The notes beneath the pieces were generated by a model. It was not told where the DNA came from, did no database searches, and saw only the letters and a program-made list of their open reading frames with translations. A stretch of 64,000 nucleotides of DNA, taken from positions 497,639 to 561,638 of the forward strand of contig NZ_QFWW01000001.1 of the NCBI RefSeq assembly GCF_003265345.1. Direction: 5' to 3'. The stretch is from Lentzea terrae. GTDB lineage: Bacteria > Actinomycetota > Actinomycetes > Mycobacteriales > Pseudonocardiaceae. A program made the translations under genes and the position numbers. Shown piece by piece: positions 18,925 through 27,826 of the stretch; position 1 is the stretch's first letter; every line of letters begins with the position of its first letter.

Positions 18925-19495
18925 CCGGACGGACCAGTCTCCGGCACACGTGGACGCGCTCGAACCGTTGGCGCATCTCGGCTTCCCGCTCGATCCGCGC
19001 GTGCAGGAACGCTCTGGCCGGCCTCAGCCCGTGCCTCGCGGTGACCACCGTGCCGACCTCGTCGGCGGACGCGTACACGTGCAGATACCGTTCCGCCTCC
19101 GCGAAACCGTGGCGCGCGTACCAGGCCAGCGCCGGCCGGTCCTCGCGAGTCCAGGCGTCGAGGGTCTGCACCCGGGCCCGTTCCAGCCGCCGCAACGCCT
19201 CCTCCAGCAGGGCCGTCGCGATTCCCCGTCCGCGGTGGTCGGGATGCACGACGACGTTGTCAACGGTCGCATCCGGGCCGGGCACCGACACGTCCAGCAG
19301 TCCGACCACTTCTCCGCCGTCGAGCGCGACGAGCTCCAGATCGGTGCGGCGCTTCTCCTGCCAGACGTCGTCGTAGTAGTTCGTCGCGAGGAACCCCAGC
19401 ACCCGGCAGCGCAGCCACGACGGCTCGTCCGTCGGCTCGTAGTCCCTGATCAGTGCGGGCAGCCCGGCTCTCGGCCTGGCCCCCAGCAGGTTCAC
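18914..19495 (-). CDS. GNAT-family N-acetyltransferase
   Basis: About 193 residues. The acetyl-CoA binding motif VHPDHRGRGIATALLEEAL and the following WTREDRPALAWYARHGF are typical of GNAT enzymes. The acceptor is unknown. The GTG at 19495 has AAGGGGA close upstream; a further upstream start at 19540 is possible. The 3' end overlaps the convergent DinB-like gene. Confidence 0.8.
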   Translation of the reverse strand: MNLLGARPRAGLPALIRDYEPTDEPSWLRCRVLGFLATNYYDDVWQEKRRTDLELVALDGGEVVGLLDVSVPGPDATVDNVVVHPDHRGRGIATALLEEALRRLERARVQTLDAWTREDRPALAWYARHGFAEAERYLHVYASADEVGTVVTARHGLRPARAFLHARIEREAEMRQRFERVHVCRRLVRPVTR

Positions 19496-19636
19496 TCCCC
19501 TTGTTCGACCCCGTGCGGCGTCGACCACGTCGTCCCCCAAACCGACTTCGGCTGCCGGACGTCTCCGGCACCGTCCAGGGTTCCTGAACTCACGCGTGCT
19601 CGCACCTGCGTTTCGGCGTCACCGTTTGCCAGGAAC

Positions 19637-19662
19637 ATACTCGGTATGCATACTCAGTACGC
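19637..19662 (+). promoter_or_regulatory. Direct-repeat operator/promoter of the PadR operon
   Basis: Two adjacent 13-bp copies of ATACTCRGTAYGC run up to the base before the ATG at 19663; each contains a small palindrome. TTGCCA at 19626 lies 17 bp before CATACT, giving a promoter whose start would be at or next to the ATG. A PadR protein bound here would cover the promoter and the start codon. Confidence 0.65.
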
Positions 19663-20208
19663 ATGTCGGTCAAACACGGTCTGCTCGCGCTGCTGGAGCG
19701 CGGGCCCATGTACGGCTACCAGTTGCGGGCGGCGTTCGACTCGGCCACCGGCGGCACGTGGCCGTTGAACATCGGGCAGGTCTACACGACGTTGGCGCGC
19801 CTGGAGCGTGACGATCTGGTCGCCGCGCTGCCCGAGAACGAGGGCCAGCGCCCCTACGAGATCACCGCCCAGGGACGCACCGAGCTGACGAAGTGGTTCG
19901 CTTCGCCGGTGCGGCGCGGCGACCGGCCGCGCGACGAGGTGGCGATCAAGCTCGCCCTCGCCATCACCACCCCCGGCGTCGACGTGGCCAAGGTCGTGAT
20001 GACCCAGCGCACGGCCACGATGCGCACGCTGCAGGAGTACACGCGGCTGAAGACCCAGCCGGGCGACCTGCCGTGGCTGCTGGTGCTCGACGCGATGATC
20101 TTCCAGGCGGAGGCCGAACTGCGCTGGCTGGACCACTGCGAGGCGAGCCTGGTGCGCTACGAACCGCGCCCCGTCGCCGAAACCACGGACGTCGAGGTGC
20201 CGAGATGA
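19663..20208 (+). CDS. PadR-family transcriptional regulator
   Basis: 181 residues. The winged-helix domain (KHGLLALLERGPMYGYQLRAAFDSATGGTWPLNIGQVYTTLARLERDDLV) is classic PadR, followed by a C-terminal helical dimerisation domain (Vir_act_alpha_C type). Translation overlaps the ABC ATPase gene in ATGA. PadR genes at the head of ABC exporter operons usually encode drug-responsive autorepressors, and the direct repeat abutting its own ATG supports that. No Shine-Dalgarno is present. Confidence 0.92.
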   Translation: MSVKHGLLALLERGPMYGYQLRAAFDSATGGTWPLNIGQVYTTLARLERDDLVAALPENEGQRPYEITAQGRTELTKWFASPVRRGDRPRDEVAIKLALAITTPGVDVAKVVMTQRTATMRTLQEYTRLKTQPGDLPWLLVLDAMIFQAEAELRWLDHCEASLVRYEPRPVAETTDVEVPR

Positions 20209-20909
20209 CCGTCCTCGAACTGCGCGGCGTCCACCGCGTGCACGGCACCGGCGAGACCGCGGTCAACGCCCTCGACGGCGTCTCGCTCACCGTCGAGCCG
20301 GGCGAGCTCGTCGCCGTCATGGGCCCGTCCGGCTCCGGCAAGTCGACGCTGCTCAACCTCGCGGGCGGCCTCGACAGCCCGACCAGCGGCCAGGTGCTGG
20401 TCGACGGCACCAGCCTGCAGTCGTTGTCCCGCAGGCAGCTCGCCGCGTGGCGCCGCAAGCGGATCGGGTACGTCTTCCAGGACCTGAACCTCATCGCGAG
20501 CCTCACCGCCGCCGAGAACGTGGCACTGCCCCTCGACCTCGACGGCGTCCGCAAGTCCCGCCGGCAGGCCGAAGAGGCACTGTCCGAAGTGGACCTCGAC
20601 GGCTACGCGGACCGCTTCCCCGACGAGATGTCCGGCGGCCAGCAGCAACGCGTCGCCATCGCCCGCGCGTTGATCGGCGAACGCCGCCTGGTCCTCGCCG
20701 ACGAACCCACCGGCGCGCTCGACTCCCGCACCGGCGAGACCGTGCTGCGCCTGCTCAGGTCCAAAGTGGACGCCGGAGCCGCCGCCGTCCTCGTCACGCA
20801 CGACGCCCGCCACGCCGCGTGGGCCGACCGCGTGATCTTCTTGCGCGACGGCGTAGTCGTCGACGTCTCCCAGCGCGACCAGCCAGAAGAACTGCTGAGC
20901 ACGCCGTGA
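20205..20909 (+). CDS. ABC transporter ATP-binding protein (MacB/LolD type)
   Basis: 234 residues with Walker A GPSGSGKST, Q-loop FQDLNLI, signature MSGGQQQR, Walker B LVLADEPTGALD and switch His VTHD. The arrangement matches LolD/MacB-type ATPases that serve FtsX-like permeases. ATG 20205 overlaps the PadR stop and the stop overlaps the permease GTG, so all three are co-translated. Confidence 0.95.
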   Translation: MTVLELRGVHRVHGTGETAVNALDGVSLTVEPGELVAVMGPSGSGKSTLLNLAGGLDSPTSGQVLVDGTSLQSLSRRQLAAWRRKRIGYVFQDLNLIASLTAAENVALPLDLDGVRKSRRQAEEALSEVDLDGYADRFPDEMSGGQQQRVAIARALIGERRLVLADEPTGALDSRTGETVLRLLRSKVDAGAAAVLVTHDARHAAWADRVIFLRDGVVVDVSQRDQPEELLSTP

Positions 20910-23539
20910 CCGGATGGCGCGCAGCACTGCGCATCGCCTGGCGCGAGGCCAGCAGGTCCCGCGGCCGCTCGGCCCTCGTCCTCGCCCTGATCCTCGTTCC
21001 CGTGGCCGCACTCTCGTTCGCGGCCGTCGTCCACGACTCGACCACGCTGACCCCGGCCGAGGAGTCGTCCCGCCGCATGGGCGCCGCGGAAGCGCTGGTC
21101 AGCTGGCCCTACAGCAGCCCGGTGATCCAGCAGCCGACCAGGGACTTCGCCATCCCGATCAGCAACGCGCAAGGCGAAAAACCGTCCGAGGACCGCCTGC
21201 GCGCCCTGCTCCCCGGCACCGACCTCGTCCCGGTCGACCGCACCGGCGCCAACCTCCGCACCACCGCGGGCGTCGGCCGCGCGGCCCTCCGGATGCTCGA
21301 TCTGAACAACCCGCTCACCAAGGGCCTGATCACCGTCCTGGAAGGCCGCCCCTCCCTCACCGGCGCGGAAGTCACGTTGTCCCGCAAGGCCATCGCCCGC
21401 ACCGGCGCGAAGCTGGGCGGCACCGTCACCACCGAGAACGGCCGCACGTTCACCGTCGTCGGCGTCGTCGAGGAACCGGACCGCCTGGACAACACCACGA
21501 TCGTCGCCCTGCCCGGCACGTTTCCCGACGCCGACCGCTCCTGGCTCGTCACCACCCCGATCGACTGGGCGAAGGTCAAGGAGCTCAACAAACTCGGCAT
21601 CGCCGTGCTGTCCCGCACCGTCCTGCACAACCCGCCTGCGGCCGCCGACCGCTACCCGCAGTTCACCGACTCCAACGAACTGAGCGCCGACGTCCTCGTC
21701 CTGATCGCGGGCCTGGCCGTCCTGGAAATGTCGCTGCTGGCCGGCTCGGCCCTGGCCGTGGGCGCCCGCCGCCGCAAACGCGACCTGGCCCTGATCTCCG
21801 CAGTCGGCGGCTCCCCCAGCCACATCCGCCGCATCGTCCTGGCCGACGGCGTGGTCGTGGGCTTGCTCGCTGCTCTCGGCGGCGTGCTGCTCGGCGCCCT
21901 GGCAGCCGTGGTGTGCCGCCCGTTCGTCGAATGGCTGATCGCAGAACGCTTCGGCGCCCAACGCCTCTACCCCTCCGCTCTAGCCGCCCTGGCCCTGCTG
22001 GCCATGGTCACCGGCGTGCTGGCCGCGCTGGTCCCGGCCTGGATCTCCTCCCGCCAGGACGTCGTGACGGCCCTGGCCGGCCGCAGGGGCATCACCCGCT
22101 CCCGCCGCCGCTGGCTGGTGCTGGGCCTGCTCCTGATCGCGGCAGGCGTGACCGCCGGCGTCCTCAGCGCGATCAACATGGAGGTCGTCGGCATCCTGGT
22201 CGCCCTCATCCTCACCGAGGTGGGCCTGGTCCTCTGCACCCCAGCCCTGCTGGGCCTGCTGGCACGCGCCGGCCGTTGGCTACCGGTAGCCCTCCGCATC
22301 GCTCTGCGCGACGCCTCCCGCAACCGCACAGCCGCCGCCCCGGCGATCTCCGCGGTGATGGCCGCCGTGATCGGCGCGGTGGCCATCAGCGTCATCCTCA
22401 CCTCCCAGTCCCAGCAGGAAGCAGGCCAACTGGCGGGCAACATGGGCGACGTAACCGTCTACCGCCTCGACGACCTCTCCAAGGCCAGCACCACCACCAT
22501 CCCCTCCTCAGTCGCCACCGCCATGCGCACCACCCTCCCGGTGGCCGAAACCCACGAGATCAAACTCCTCTCCTGCAACGGTGGCCCGTGCTTCGCCCAC
22601 ATCCGCCCACCGGCAGACCGCGAATGCCCGTACCTCAGGGTCGTACTCCGCCGCGAGCCCACCGAAGCCGAACAACAGCGCGCCCTGGCCGACCACCGCT
22701 GCACCGACGTGGGCCGATCCCACCGCTACTTCGGCACCTTCACCACCCCGAACGGCTTCCTGACCGTGGCCACCCCAGGCGCCGCCAAGTCCGTCCTGCA
22801 CCTGCGACCAGACGAGGTAGCCGCAGTGGAAACCGCCCTGCGCGCAGGCAAAATCGTCGTCAACGACCCCGACCTGGTCGCCGACAACACCGTCCTGCTC
22901 GCCACCGGCACCCAAGCCACCACAACCCCGGCCCCAGGCCACGCGATCCCGAAACGCTCAGCCCCGATGGCGATGATGACCGAGGAAACCGCCCGCGCCC
23001 TGGGCTTCGCCGTCTCGACGTTCACCATGTACGCCACCACAACCCGAATGCCCACCGAAGCCGAACAAGACGCTCTGACAGCAGCCCTGGGCGGCGAGTA
23101 CGAAGTGCACGTAGACCGCCCAACAGAATCCGACGTCCAACAAGCCCTAAGCCTCCTGGGCCTGGTAGCGGGCATCATCACCCTCGCAGCCGCCGCCCTG
23201 GCGACAGGCCTGGCCGCAGCCGACGGCCGCCGCGACCTGACCACCCTGGCCGCAGTGGGCGCCACCCCTTCCTTGCGCAAACTCCTCTCGCTGAGCCAAG
23301 CAGGCGTGATCGCAGGCATAGGCGGCTTCCTCGGCACAGCAGCAGGCGTCGGCTCAGCCCTGGCTCTTCTGGCCGCGCTGAACGTGGGCTACGCGAACAT
23401 CTGGCCCCGCCCAGAACTGAACCCGCTGACCATCCCGTGGCCCAACATCGCCATCTCACTACTGGTCGTCCCCGCCACAGCCATGCTGGGCGCAGCCCTC
23501 TTCACCCGTTCCCGCCTACCGATCGAACGCCGCGAATAG
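20906..23539 (+). CDS. ABC transporter permease, FtsX/MacB type
   Basis: 877 residues. An N-terminal membrane anchor (SALVLALILVPVAALSFAAVVHD) is followed by an extracytoplasmic domain and two FtsX-type membrane blocks, near residues 255-400 and at the C-terminus, with about ten helices in total and a second extracytoplasmic domain containing several Cys. It probably exports a lipid, peptide or drug, or acts mechanically. The GTG at 20906 is inside the ATPase stop. The codon use drifts toward more A-ending codons in the 3' third. Confidence 0.9.
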   Translation: MTGWRAALRIAWREASRSRGRSALVLALILVPVAALSFAAVVHDSTTLTPAEESSRRMGAAEALVSWPYSSPVIQQPTRDFAIPISNAQGEKPSEDRLRALLPGTDLVPVDRTGANLRTTAGVGRAALRMLDLNNPLTKGLITVLEGRPSLTGAEVTLSRKAIARTGAKLGGTVTTENGRTFTVVGVVEEPDRLDNTTIVALPGTFPDADRSWLVTTPIDWAKVKELNKLGIAVLSRTVLHNPPAAADRYPQFTDSNELSADVLVLIAGLAVLEMSLLAGSALAVGARRRKRDLALISAVGGSPSHIRRIVLADGVVVGLLAALGGVLLGALAAVVCRPFVEWLIAERFGAQRLYPSALAALALLAMVTGVLAALVPAWISSRQDVVTALAGRRGITRSRRRWLVLGLLLIAAGVTAGVLSAINMEVVGILVALILTEVGLVLCTPALLGLLARAGRWLPVALRIALRDASRNRTAAAPAISAVMAAVIGAVAISVILTSQSQQEAGQLAGNMGDVTVYRLDDLSKASTTTIPSSVATAMRTTLPVAETHEIKLLSCNGGPCFAHIRPPADRECPYLRVVLRREPTEAEQQRALADHRCTDVGRSHRYFGTFTTPNGFLTVATPGAAKSVLHLRPDEVAAVETALRAGKIVVNDPDLVADNTVLLATGTQATTTPAPGHAIPKRSAPMAMMTEETARALGFAVSTFTMYATTTRMPTEAEQDALTAALGGEYEVHVDRPTESDVQQALSLLGLVAGIITLAAAALATGLAAADGRRDLTTLAAVGATPSLRKLLSLSQAGVIAGIGGFLGTAAGVGSALALLAALNVGYANIWPRPELNPLTIPWPNIAISLLVVPATAMLGAALFTRSRLPIERRE

Positions 23540-23542
23540 TGT
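23537..23542 (+). promoter_or_regulatory. -10 box overlapping the permease stop
   Basis: TAGTGT contains the TAG stop of the permease and lies 7 nt before the ATG at 23550, giving the next gene its own leaderless promoter. Confidence 0.5.
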
Positions 23543-23549
23543 GGCCCGC

Positions 23550-24185
23550 ATGACAACCTTCGCGATCGTGCACGGGGCAGGCGACGTAGGCTGGTCGTGG
23601 CACCTGGTGTCCGCTTTGCTCGAAGCCAAGGGCCACACCGTCATCGCCCCCGACCTCCCGACGGAGGACGAGTCGAAGGACCTGACGGACTGGGCGTCCA
23701 CGGTGGTGGCCGCCCTCCCGTCCACTTCGGACGTGGTGGTCGTGGGCCACTCGTTCGGCGGCCTGGTAGCACCCCTGGTGGCAGCACAGGTGAACGCTTC
23801 CGCTCTGGTGTTCGTGACGGCGATGCTGCCCAAACCAGGCGAGGCACCGGGCGACTGGTGGGCCCAAGCGGGCTACGCGGACAGCGGCTTGGAAGACCAG
23901 TTCTGGCACGACGTTCCACCAGACCTGGCCGCAGAGTCGCGGAAGCGCGAACGGGGCATGTCCGAGAACGCCATGGTGAAGCCGTGGCCACTCGACGCAC
24001 TGCCCGACGTGCCAACGCACTTCATCCTGTGCACAGAGGACCGCTTCTTCACACCGGAGTTCATGCGACGGGTGGTCGCAGACCGCCTGAGCGGCGTTGC
24101 ACCGGTAGAGCTGGCCGCAGGCCACTGCGCCCAACTGAGCAAGCCACAAGAACTGGCAAACCTGCTGGCAGGCTTCGCAAACTGA
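23550..24185 (+). CDS. Alpha/beta hydrolase
   Basis: 211-residue esterase-like alpha/beta hydrolase. IVHGAGDVGWSWHLVSALLEAKGHTVIAPDLP forms the oxyanion region, VVVGHSFGGLVAPL carries the nucleophilic Ser and AAGHCAQLSKPQEL the catalytic His. The acid is probably the Asp in CTEDRFFTPEF. Similar proteins hydrolyse small esters; the substrate is unknown. The ATG at 23550 is preferred to a GTG at 23541 that lies within the -10 box. Confidence 0.85.
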   Translation: MTTFAIVHGAGDVGWSWHLVSALLEAKGHTVIAPDLPTEDESKDLTDWASTVVAALPSTSDVVVVGHSFGGLVAPLVAAQVNASALVFVTAMLPKPGEAPGDWWAQAGYADSGLEDQFWHDVPPDLAAESRKRERGMSENAMVKPWPLDALPDVPTHFILCTEDRFFTPEFMRRVVADRLSGVAPVELAAGHCAQLSKPQELANLLAGFAN

Positions 24186-24245
24186 CGCAGCCCTCAGGGG
24201 AAGCACGCAACAGCAACCCGCCAACCCAACTGGGGAACGCTACGG

Positions 24246-24279
24246 AAAAGGCCCCCGGCGGCGAAGCCGAGGGGCCTTC
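24246..24279. terminator. Terminator between the hydrolase and prcA
   Basis: AAGGCCCC...GGGGCCTT with an inner CGGC/GCCG pair forms a strong hairpin. On the minus strand it is followed by TTTT, so it chiefly ends the dop-pup-prcBA unit. Confidence 0.8.
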
Positions 24280-24293
24280 AACCAAACCACTAC

Positions 24294-25052
24294 TCAGGCA
24301 TCATCCGAAGGCAGCTCAACATCCTCAACAGCCTTCCCACCCTTGGTAGGCGAAGGCATCAAAGAATCCAAAGCCGCCCCAGCGATCCGCCGGAACGCCC
24401 GCCGAGGCCGAGCCCTCTCCAAAACCGCGATCTCCAACTTGCTGGCCGGCAGAATCTCAGCCGACCCGTTCCCAGTGGACGACGACCCAGCGGACAACGC
24501 CTTGACCGCAATCGGAACAGCCTCAGCCAACGAAAGCCCGTCAGCGAAGGCCTCCTTCAGAGCCGAGTTGGCAGCATCCACGGTGCCGCCCATCACGATG
24601 TACTGCGGCTCGTCCACGATGGACCCGTCGTACGTCAACCGGTACAACGTGTCCGACTCGGACGAGTCGCCGACCTCGGCCACGCAGATCTCCACCTCGA
24701 ACGGCTTGATCTGCTCGGTGAAGTACGTACCGAGAGTCGTGGCGTAAACGTTCGCGAGAGACCGGGAAGTCACGTCACGCGGGTCGTTCTGGTAGCCGCG
24801 GACATCAGCGAACCGGATGCCCGCCTGCCGCAGGTTCTCGAACTCGCTGTAGCGGCCGACGGCGGCGAAGCCGATGCGGTCGTAGATCTCCGAGACCTTG
24901 TGCAGGGTGCTGGACGGGTTCTCCGCGACGAACAGAATGCCGTCCGCGTACTTCAGCACGATGACGCTGCGACCCCTGGCGATGCCCTTGCGGGCGTACT
25001 CCGAGCGGTCGCGCATCACCTGCTCTGCCGATGCGTACAGCGGCATCGTCAT
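24294..25052 (-). CDS. prcA: Proteasome alpha subunit
   Basis: 252-residue structural subunit of the 20S core; seven-membered alpha rings gate the chamber. The N-terminal gating segment [27 protein letters not shown] and the [16 protein letters not shown] strand are typical of actinobacterial PrcA. No catalytic Thr, as expected. It lies 35 bp downstream of prcB, last gene of the unit. Confidence 0.97.
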   Translation of the reverse strand: MTMPLYASAEQVMRDRSEYARKGIARGRSVIVLKYADGILFVAENPSSTLHKVSEIYDRIGFAAVGRYSEFENLRQAGIRFADVRGYQNDPRDVTSRSLANVYATTLGTYFTEQIKPFEVEICVAEVGDSSESDTLYRLTYDGSIVDEPQYIVMGGTVDAANSALKEAFADGLSLAEAVPIAVKALSAGSSSTGNGSAEILPASKLEIAVLERARPRRAFRRIAGAALDSLMPSPTKGGKAVEDVELPSDDA

Positions 25053-25087
25053 GGGTGGTGCTCCTGACGTCAGAAGAGGATCGGGAC

Positions 25088-25936
25088 TCAGCCTGAGGGG
25101 CGGGACCGGCGGCCTTCGACGACCGCGTTGGCGACCGTGGCCACCTGGGGCTCCGGGATCTCGACGGCGCCGTCGGGGCCGTTGATCGTGACCACGACCG
25201 GGTAGAGCTTGCGGACCGGGTCGGGCCCGCCCGTCGCCGAGTCGTCGTCCGCCGCGTCGTACAGCGCCTCGATGACCGAGCGGATCGCGGCGTCGACGTC
25301 CGCGTCCGGGTCGTAGAGCTTCTTGAGCGCCGACTTCGCGAACAGCGAGCCGGAGCCGACGGCCTGGTAGCCCTGCGACTCCTCGTAGCGGCCGCCGGTG
25401 ACGTCGTAGGACACGATGCGGCCCGCGCGGTCCGAGTCGGTGGCCGAGGTGTCGTACCCGGCGAACAGGGGCACCACGGCGAGGCCGGCCATGGCCGCGT
25501 CGAGGTTGCCCCTGATCATCGCCGAGAGGCGGTTCGCCTTGCCGTCGAGCGACAGCGAGACGCCCTCGATCTTCTCGTAGTGCCGCAGTTCGACCGTGTA
25601 CAACCGCACGATCTCGATCGCGATGCCCGCCGTGCCCGCGATGCCGACGGCCGAGTGGTCGTCGGTCACGAAGACCTTCTTCATGTCGCGCTGGGCGATG
25701 ACGTTGCCCATCGTCGCGCGCCGGTCGCCGGCGATCACGACCCCACCTTTGTAGGTGGCCGCGACGATCGTCGTCCCGTGCGGGGCCTGGACGGTCCCCT
25801 CCGGGAGCTTCCGGGCGCTAGGCAGCATGTCGGGTGCCTGTGCCCGCAGGAAGTCCGTGAACGACGACGAGCCCGGCGTCAGGTACGCCGAAGGCAACGC
25901 CGCGGCCGGGTAACGCCCGGTCGAGCTGTGGTCCAT
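25088..25936 (-). CDS. prcB: Proteasome beta subunit (catalytic)
   Basis: 282-residue precursor of the proteolytic subunit. A 54-residue propeptide ends HG before Thr55, which becomes the N-terminal nucleophile ([20 protein letters not shown]). Counting from Thr55, Asp17 and Lys33 of the active site are in place. Propeptide cleavage on assembly is known for the family. It follows pup by 49 bp. Confidence 0.98.
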   Translation of the reverse strand: MDHSSTGRYPAAALPSAYLTPGSSSFTDFLRAQAPDMLPSARKLPEGTVQAPHGTTIVAATYKGGVVIAGDRRATMGNVIAQRDMKKVFVTDDHSAVGIAGTAGIAIEIVRLYTVELRHYEKIEGVSLSLDGKANRLSAMIRGNLDAAMAGLAVVPLFAGYDTSATDSDRAGRIVSYDVTGGRYEESQGYQAVGSGSLFAKSALKKLYDPDADVDAAIRSVIEALYDAADDDSATGGPDPVRKLYPVVVTINGPDGAVEIPEPQVATVANAVVEGRRSRPSG

Positions 25937-25985
25937 GTGTTGGTTGTTCTCCCGTCCCCGAGGTGGTCAACAGGCCCCCGAAGGC

Positions 25986-26180
25986 CTACTGACCACCCTT
26001 CTGCACGTATGCGCGGACGAAGTCCTCCGCGTTCTCCTCGAGCACGTCGTCGATCTCGTCGAGGATCGCGTCCACGTCCTCGCCGAGCTTCTCGCGGCGT
26101 TCCTGACCGGCTCCGGCGGCGTCCTCGGCACCGTCGTCGCCGTCGCCACCACCCTGGCGCTGCTTCTGTTCCTGGGACAT
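25986..26180 (-). CDS. pup: Prokaryotic ubiquitin-like protein Pup
   Basis: 64 residues, disordered and acidic, with the helix-forming region around DVDAILDEIDDVLEENAEDFVRAYVQ that binds the Mpa coiled coil, and the terminus KGGQ. Because it ends in Gln, Dop must deamidate it to Glu before PafA can ligate it. AGGAGG lies just upstream of the ATG. It has its own promoter with a perfect PafBC-type element (26211-26233) and is first in a pup-prcB-prcA unit. Confidence 0.98.
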   Translation of the reverse strand: MSQEQKQRQGGGDGDDGAEDAAGAGQERREKLGEDVDAILDEIDDVLEENAEDFVRAYVQKGGQ

Positions 26181-26210
26181 CTCGGCCTCCTGCTGACTCG
26201 CCTGACAAGA

Positions 26211-26233
26211 ACACTACCCAGCGGCACCGACAA
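26211..26233 (-). promoter_or_regulatory. PafBC-type (RecA-NDp) promoter of pup-prcBA
   Basis: On the minus strand: TTGTCGGTG, 8 bp, TAGTGT. This equals the mycobacterial DNA-damage promoter consensus tTGTCRGtg-N8-TAnnnT at every defined position. The expected transcription start is about 23 nt before the pup ATG, leaving a short leader with AGGAGG. Confidence 0.85.
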
Positions 26234-26259
26234 AAATCCTGAGCCACTCGGGTAGACGA

Positions 26260-27753
26260 TCACCCGCGAGTCAGTGCATCCACCAGCTGCTCCGCGGTGT
26301 CCGAGGCCTCCAGCAACGCCCCGACGTGCGCTTTTGTGCCTCGAAGCGGTTCCAGCGTGGGAATCCGCACGAGGGATTCTCGACCGAGGTCGAAGATCAC
26401 CGAGTCCCAGGATGCGGCCGCGACCGAGGTCGGGTAGCGCTCCAGGCACCGGCCGCGGAAGTACGCACGCGTGTCCTCCGGCGGCGTGGTGATGGCCGCG
26501 CGCACCTCCTCCTCGCTGACCAGGCGCTTCATCGAGCCGCGCGCGACCAGGCGGTTGTAGAGGCCCTTGTCCAGGCGGACGTCGGAGTACTGCAGGTCGA
26601 CCAGGTTCAGCCGCGCGGAGCCCCACGCGAGGCCGTCGCGCTGCCGGTAGCCCTCGAGCAGCCGCAGCTTGGCGACCCAGTCGAGCCGGTCGGCGCACTC
26701 CGCGGGGTCGCGGGCCAGCGCGTCGAGCACCTCGCCCCACACGCGCAGCACGTCGCGGTCGCCGATGCCCTCCTTCTCGATGAAGGCGGCGGCCCGCTCG
26801 TGGTAGGCGAACTGCACGTCCAGGCCGGTGAACTTGCGGCCGCCGGTCAGCTCGACCTTCGTCTTCAGCGTCGGGTCGTGGCTGATCTGGTGCACCGCGC
26901 GCACCGGGTCGACCATGCGCAGGTCGTCGAACCGCTGGCCCGCCTCGATCATGTCGAGCACCAGCGAGGTGGTGCCGACCTTGAGGTACGTCGAGTACTC
27001 GGCCAGGTTCGCGTCACCGATGATGACGTGCAGGCGGCGGTACTTGTCCGCGTCCGCGTGCGGTTCGTCGCGGGTGTTGATGATGCCGCGCTTCAACGTC
27101 GTCTCGAGGCCGACCTCGACCTCGATGTAGTCGGCGCGCTGCGAGAGCTGGTAGCCCGCCTCCTCGCCGGACGGGCCGATGCCCACGCGGCCGGACCCGG
27201 TCACGACCTGGCGCGACACGAAGAACGGCGTGAGGCCGGCGATGACGGCGGTGAACGGCGTCGACCGCTGCATCAGGTAGTTCTCGTGCGTGCCGTACGA
27301 CGCGCCCTTGCCGTCGACGTTGTTCTTGTACAGCTGCAGGCGGGGCTGGCCCGGCACGGAGGCGGCCTTGATCGCGGCCTCCTCCATCACCCGCTCCCCC
27401 GCCTTGTCCCAGATCACCGCGTCGCGCGCGTTGGTGACCTCGGGTGCCGAGTACTCGGGGTGCGCGTGGTCGACGTAGAGCCGCGCGCCGTTGGTGAGGA
27501 TGACGTTGGCCGCGCCGAGGTCCTCGACGTCGGAGTCGGCGGGATGGCCGCCGGGGCTGCCCAGGTCGAACCCGCGCGCGTCGCGCAGCGGTGACTCCAC
27601 CTCGTAGTCCCAGCGCGCCCGCCTGGCGCGCGGTATGTCCGCCGCCGCCGCGTACGCGAGCACCACCTGTGTCGAAGTGAGCACCGGGTTCGCGGTCGCG
27701 TCGCCCGGCACCGCGATGCCGTACTCGACCTCGGTTCCCATGATCCGCCGCAT
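26260..27753 (-). CDS. dop: Pup deamidase/depupylase Dop
   Basis: 497 residues, homologous to PafA. Dop deamidates the C-terminal Gln of Pup and removes Pup from substrates. The N-terminus [18 protein letters not shown] is diagnostic, and [20 protein letters not shown] and [15 protein letters not shown] parallel PafA. The longer insertion after residue 40 (the Dop loop, around [17 protein letters not shown]) distinguishes it from PafA. Starting at ATG 27753 instead of an upstream start (27783) is supported by the promoter, whose TAAGGT ends 7 nt before this ATG. Confidence 0.97.
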   Translation of the reverse strand: MRRIMGTEVEYGIAVPGDATANPVLTSTQVVLAYAAAADIPRARRARWDYEVESPLRDARGFDLGSPGGHPADSDVEDLGAANVILTNGARLYVDHAHPEYSAPEVTNARDAVIWDKAGERVMEEAAIKAASVPGQPRLQLYKNNVDGKGASYGTHENYLMQRSTPFTAVIAGLTPFFVSRQVVTGSGRVGIGPSGEEAGYQLSQRADYIEVEVGLETTLKRGIINTRDEPHADADKYRRLHVIIGDANLAEYSTYLKVGTTSLVLDMIEAGQRFDDLRMVDPVRAVHQISHDPTLKTKVELTGGRKFTGLDVQFAYHERAAAFIEKEGIGDRDVLRVWGEVLDALARDPAECADRLDWVAKLRLLEGYRQRDGLAWGSARLNLVDLQYSDVRLDKGLYNRLVARGSMKRLVSEEEVRAAITTPPEDTRAYFRGRCLERYPTSVAAASWDSVIFDLGRESLVRIPTLEPLRGTKAHVGALLEASDTAEQLVDALTRG

Positions 27754-27760
27754 GCGCAAC

Positions 27761-27783
27761 ACCTTATGACCTGCCCCTGACAA
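27761..27783 (-). promoter_or_regulatory. PafBC-type (RecA-NDp) promoter of dop
   Basis: Minus strand: TTGTCAGGG, 8 bp, TAAGGT, then 7 nt to the ATG. It matches tTGTCRG..-N8-TAnnnT and predicts a leaderless dop mRNA. Confidence 0.85.
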
Positions 27784-27787
27784 CAGC

Positions 27788-27821
27788 GTGAGGGGAGCTT
27801 CCGGGTTGAAGCTCCCCTCAC
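27788..27821 (-). terminator. Hairpin terminator of the orphan permease
   Basis: GTGAGGGGAGCTTC pairs perfectly with GAAGCTCCCCTCAC around a 6-nt loop, 5 bases beyond the permease stop. There is no U-tract. Confidence 0.75.
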
Positions 27822-27826
27822 CCTAT

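Noticed and set aside
20914-23553. 879-codon second plus-strand frame in the ABC permease
   Set aside because: Extremely Arg/Pro/His-rich and lacks hydrophobic helices; the other frame encodes a clear FtsX-type permease.
26199-26207. Second TTGTCAG copy upstream of pup
   Set aside because: At the required distance there is the AGGAGG ribosome-binding site instead of a TAnnnT box, so it is not a second promoter of this type.
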